Origin: a virus
Reading direction: 5' to 3' (one strand)
Virus record (IMG/VR): IMGVR_UViG_3300042519_001321
Location: 1-54,066 of that record
Length of the DNA: 54,066 bases
Below are positions 52,246 through 54,066 of this stretch, piece after piece. How positions within the stretch are numbered: position 1 is the first letter of the stretch; every line of letters begins with the position of its first letter. The position numbers and the translations under genes were made by a program. The notes beneath the pieces were generated by a model. The model did not search any database. It was given only the letters and a program-made list of their open reading frames with translations, and was not told the origin of the DNA.

Positions 52246-54066
52246 TTAACCGCCTGTATCTGTAAAAAATATTGTTCCGCCGCGCTCGCCGCGGTTCCCT
52301 ACTACTCGATGCCCCGGAGTTCGTAGGGCTCTGTTTCTAAACTCGATATTTGTTCCCGGGCCATATGCACGAACATCATATGCTGTAAAGTTTAACCATG
52401 TGTTATTTGCACCAGACAACTGTGATAAGATATTGTTTGTTACCCTGGCTATCTGTTGCTGACTTGGATTTGTAAAACCTTCACTTGGTTGACGCCCGTT
52501 TGCGCTTGTTCCAGTTACAGCTTGGAATGCATTTCTTGCATATAGTTGGTCTTCGATACCAGTGCCGCGGCCGCCAGAGTTAAGTCTTGCTCTGTTTAAT
52601 ATAACTGCTGCGATATTTGCGTCTTCGGCGCCTCCGCCTCCGCCGCCACTTTCGCCAACTGTTGCCCTAACTAATAATTCCCACTCTCTAGGTGTTATGG
52701 ATCTACCTAAGAATGCTTCAGCTTGAGCCTTAGCTTGTTGACTCTTTTCTCCGCCTAACTGAAGTGCAGGTAAATCTTCAAGTGGTATAGGTCCTGTTGT
52801 AGGATCATTTGTGCCGTCGCCACTAGCAGTTTCGCGAGCCGATGCCGCTTGGTTAAGAAAGTCATTTTCTTCTTCGGCAGTGAAATAATCGTCCCATGCA
52901 GGAGGTGTCGTGCCCGGTGGAACTCGTTTAATCCATTGCAGTGGAACACTATGTTCTTTTACTGCCTGAATTTCAGTTGTATATACCCCGTTGCTGAATT
53001 TATTTTTCCACTTAAGTGGCATATATAGCCCACTAAAATATCCGCTGGTTCTACCATCGCTCCAATATCCTGAGTTTTCATCTTCATCACTTATATTGTA
53101 ATCGTATTGAGTTGGTGTGCCGATAGTTAATAAAAAATAATAGGTTGTCTTATTAGGGTATACTGTTTTATCAGGACTACTTTTACCATATTCAAATTTT
53201 CCATCAGCCAACGAAGTTAACCAGTAAGGATCACCTCGAAGACTTAAATCTATGTTAAGTAAAAAATGGTCGCCTTCAGATCTCGTTCTATAAACATAAC
53301 CCATTAACACACTGGACGGACCAGTACTAGTCATCCCGCTGAGCGGACTGTTAACACTTCTGGTTTGTGGCGTTGCGCCGCCTGCTCCTGTGGGGACATT
53401 TGTGTCTAATACATTTAGCCCAGCGGCTTCGATTTCTTCTGTAGTAAATCTACCTGGCTGTACAATATCCTCGGAGTACAAAAACCCACTTACTTCAGGT
53501 GCATAGCTGCCCGAATTAGTAACATTTACTAGCGGTGCTGTTGTCGGAGTAGCAGCAGGATCACCTCCCTCACTAGTTTCTAGTGCTCTTACTAATCGCT
53601 GAGCTTCTGTTGCTGCTAACGAATCTACTAAAGTTCTCACCGATGTTCCGGTTGCATCATTTAAAATGCCTGCAATTTCGGCTGGGGATCTGTCAATGGT
53701 TCGCGCAATGCCGTCAACTCTATCTCCAATTTCTGAACCAAGTCCTCTTATCTTGTTGAAAATATCTACTAATGATTTTTTATTTCGTGCAGTTTGTGCC
53801 GCCTGTAGTTCTGGAATCAATGATAAATCTCTATTTCGGGCTTCACTGTTGGATCTTGCAGGCGCTGATGTTACCGAAAACTCACCAGCTGTGCCACCGC
53901 TAGGTGGTAGTAATATAGTTACTGCATTATCAAGTGAGATATCTAAATTAATAATTTGATCGTTGAGTCCAGTAAAAATATAAAAATATGATTTATGCAG
54001 CGCACCTGCATTATATAAATCTTGCAACCTCTTAGTAGCAATAGCAGTGATCGGTCGTTCTTTACC
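52246..54066 (-). CDS. Virion protein with C-terminal SleB-like cell wall hydrolase, N-terminus cut by window edge
   Basis: The frame stays open from 54066, so the TTG at 54027 is probably internal and the N-terminus is outside the window. Visible are about 606 residues. The first 60 (KRLQDLYNAGALHKSYFYIF) and a middle beta-rich region (about 52950-53330) look like baseplate or tail-tip sequence. The last 160 residues match cell wall hydrolase family 2 (SleB-like): TVGESGGG with the likely catalytic Glu encoded near 52651, then AAVILNRARLN and LYARNAFQAVTG. Such domains cleave the glycan strand of peptidoglycan. With the spike gene next to it, the tail probably carries this enzyme to open the wall during injection. 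Confidence 0.85.
   Translation of the reverse strand, partial: GKERPITAIATKRLQDLYNAGALHKSYFYIFTGLNDQIINLDISLDNAVTILLPPSGGTAGEFSVTSAPARSNSEARNRDLSLIPELQAAQTARNKKSLVDIFNKIRGLGSEIGDRVDGIARTIDRSPAEIAGILNDATGTSVRTLVDSLAATEAQRLVRALETSEGGDPAATPTTAPLVNVTNSGSYAPEVSGFLYSEDIVQPGRFTTEEIEAAGLNVLDTNVPTGAGGATPQTRSVNSPLSGMTSTGPSSVLMGYVYRTRSEGDHFLLNIDLSLRGDPYWLTSLADGKFEYGKSSPDKTVYPNKTTYYFLLTIGTPTQYDYNISDEDENSGYWSDGRTSGYFSGLYMPLKWKNKFSNGVYTTEIQAVKEHSVPLQWIKRVPPGTTPPAWDDYFTAEEENDFLNQAASARETASGDGTNDPTTGPIPLEDLPALQLGGEKSQQAKAQAEAFLGRSITPREWELLVRATVGESGGGGGGAEDANIAAVILNRARLNSGGRGTGIEDQLYARNAFQAVTGTSANGRQPSEGFTNPSQQQIARVTNNILSQLSGANNTWLNFTAYDVRAYGPGTNIEFRNRALRTPGHRVVGNRGERGGTIFFTDTGG

Noticed and set aside
54027-54029. 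TTG as start codon of the hydrolase-containing protein
   Set aside because: The frame stays open to the window edge with protein-like sequence (GKERPITAIATKR) and no ribosome binding site, so the true start is outside.
1-54066. tRNA genes, CRISPR arrays, insertion sequences, integrase or attachment sites
   Set aside because: I looked for cloverleaf arms in the gaps, regularly spaced repeats and transposase-like proteins and saw none; gaps are too short for most of these.

Overview
The window is a piece of a large tailed-phage genome of the T4-like contractile-tail (myovirus) type, most likely marine. The evidence is a recognisable baseplate block (gp25-like, gp6-like and gp5-like proteins), boxes of the form NATAAATA upstream of structural and accessory operons (the phage T4 / cyanophage late-promoter pattern), two host-type sigma70 promoters, and almost gap-free genes with overlapping stops and starts. 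A lipoprotein with a Gram-negative type signal peptide suggests a Gram-negative host; the sequence does not identify it. Except for three small genes near 48.4-49.4 kb, every gene is on the minus strand, so transcription runs from high to low coordinates.

Right part (54066 to 18944), virion genes: a structural protein with a C-terminal SleB-like cell wall hydrolase, cut by the window edge; a gp5-like spike with OB fold and beta-helix but no inserted lysozyme; a plus-strand island of three small genes behind two sigma70 promoters; gp25; a double-length gp6; a single 21.5 kb gene for a 7151-residue protein containing YHYH, PA14-like and glycine-rich hydrophobic segments; then three smaller structural or fibre-like proteins.

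Middle (18510-18943): a moron-like cassette with a 59-residue lipoprotein gene under a perfect TATAAATA late promoter, bounded on both sides by similar terminator hairpins.

Left part (18509 to 1), a dense cassette of enzymes: five radical SAM paralogues that all carry a four-cysteine SPASM/twitch-like module in front of the radical SAM core, a UDP-glucose-dehydrogenase-like enzyme, a NeuB-like protein, two GT8-like and one other glycosyltransferase-like protein, two members of another possible glycosyltransferase family, two SGNH hydrolases, a class II aldolase, a 2OG-Fe(II)-oxygenase-like protein, a degenerate SDR and an Smr-like protein. Late-promoter boxes at 14153 and 5644 and coupled genes suggest coexpression late in infection. 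A plausible but untested reading is a phage-encoded system that makes and attaches unusual sugars, or otherwise modifies virion fibres or the host surface. This cassette and the giant tail gene are the most interesting parts of the window.
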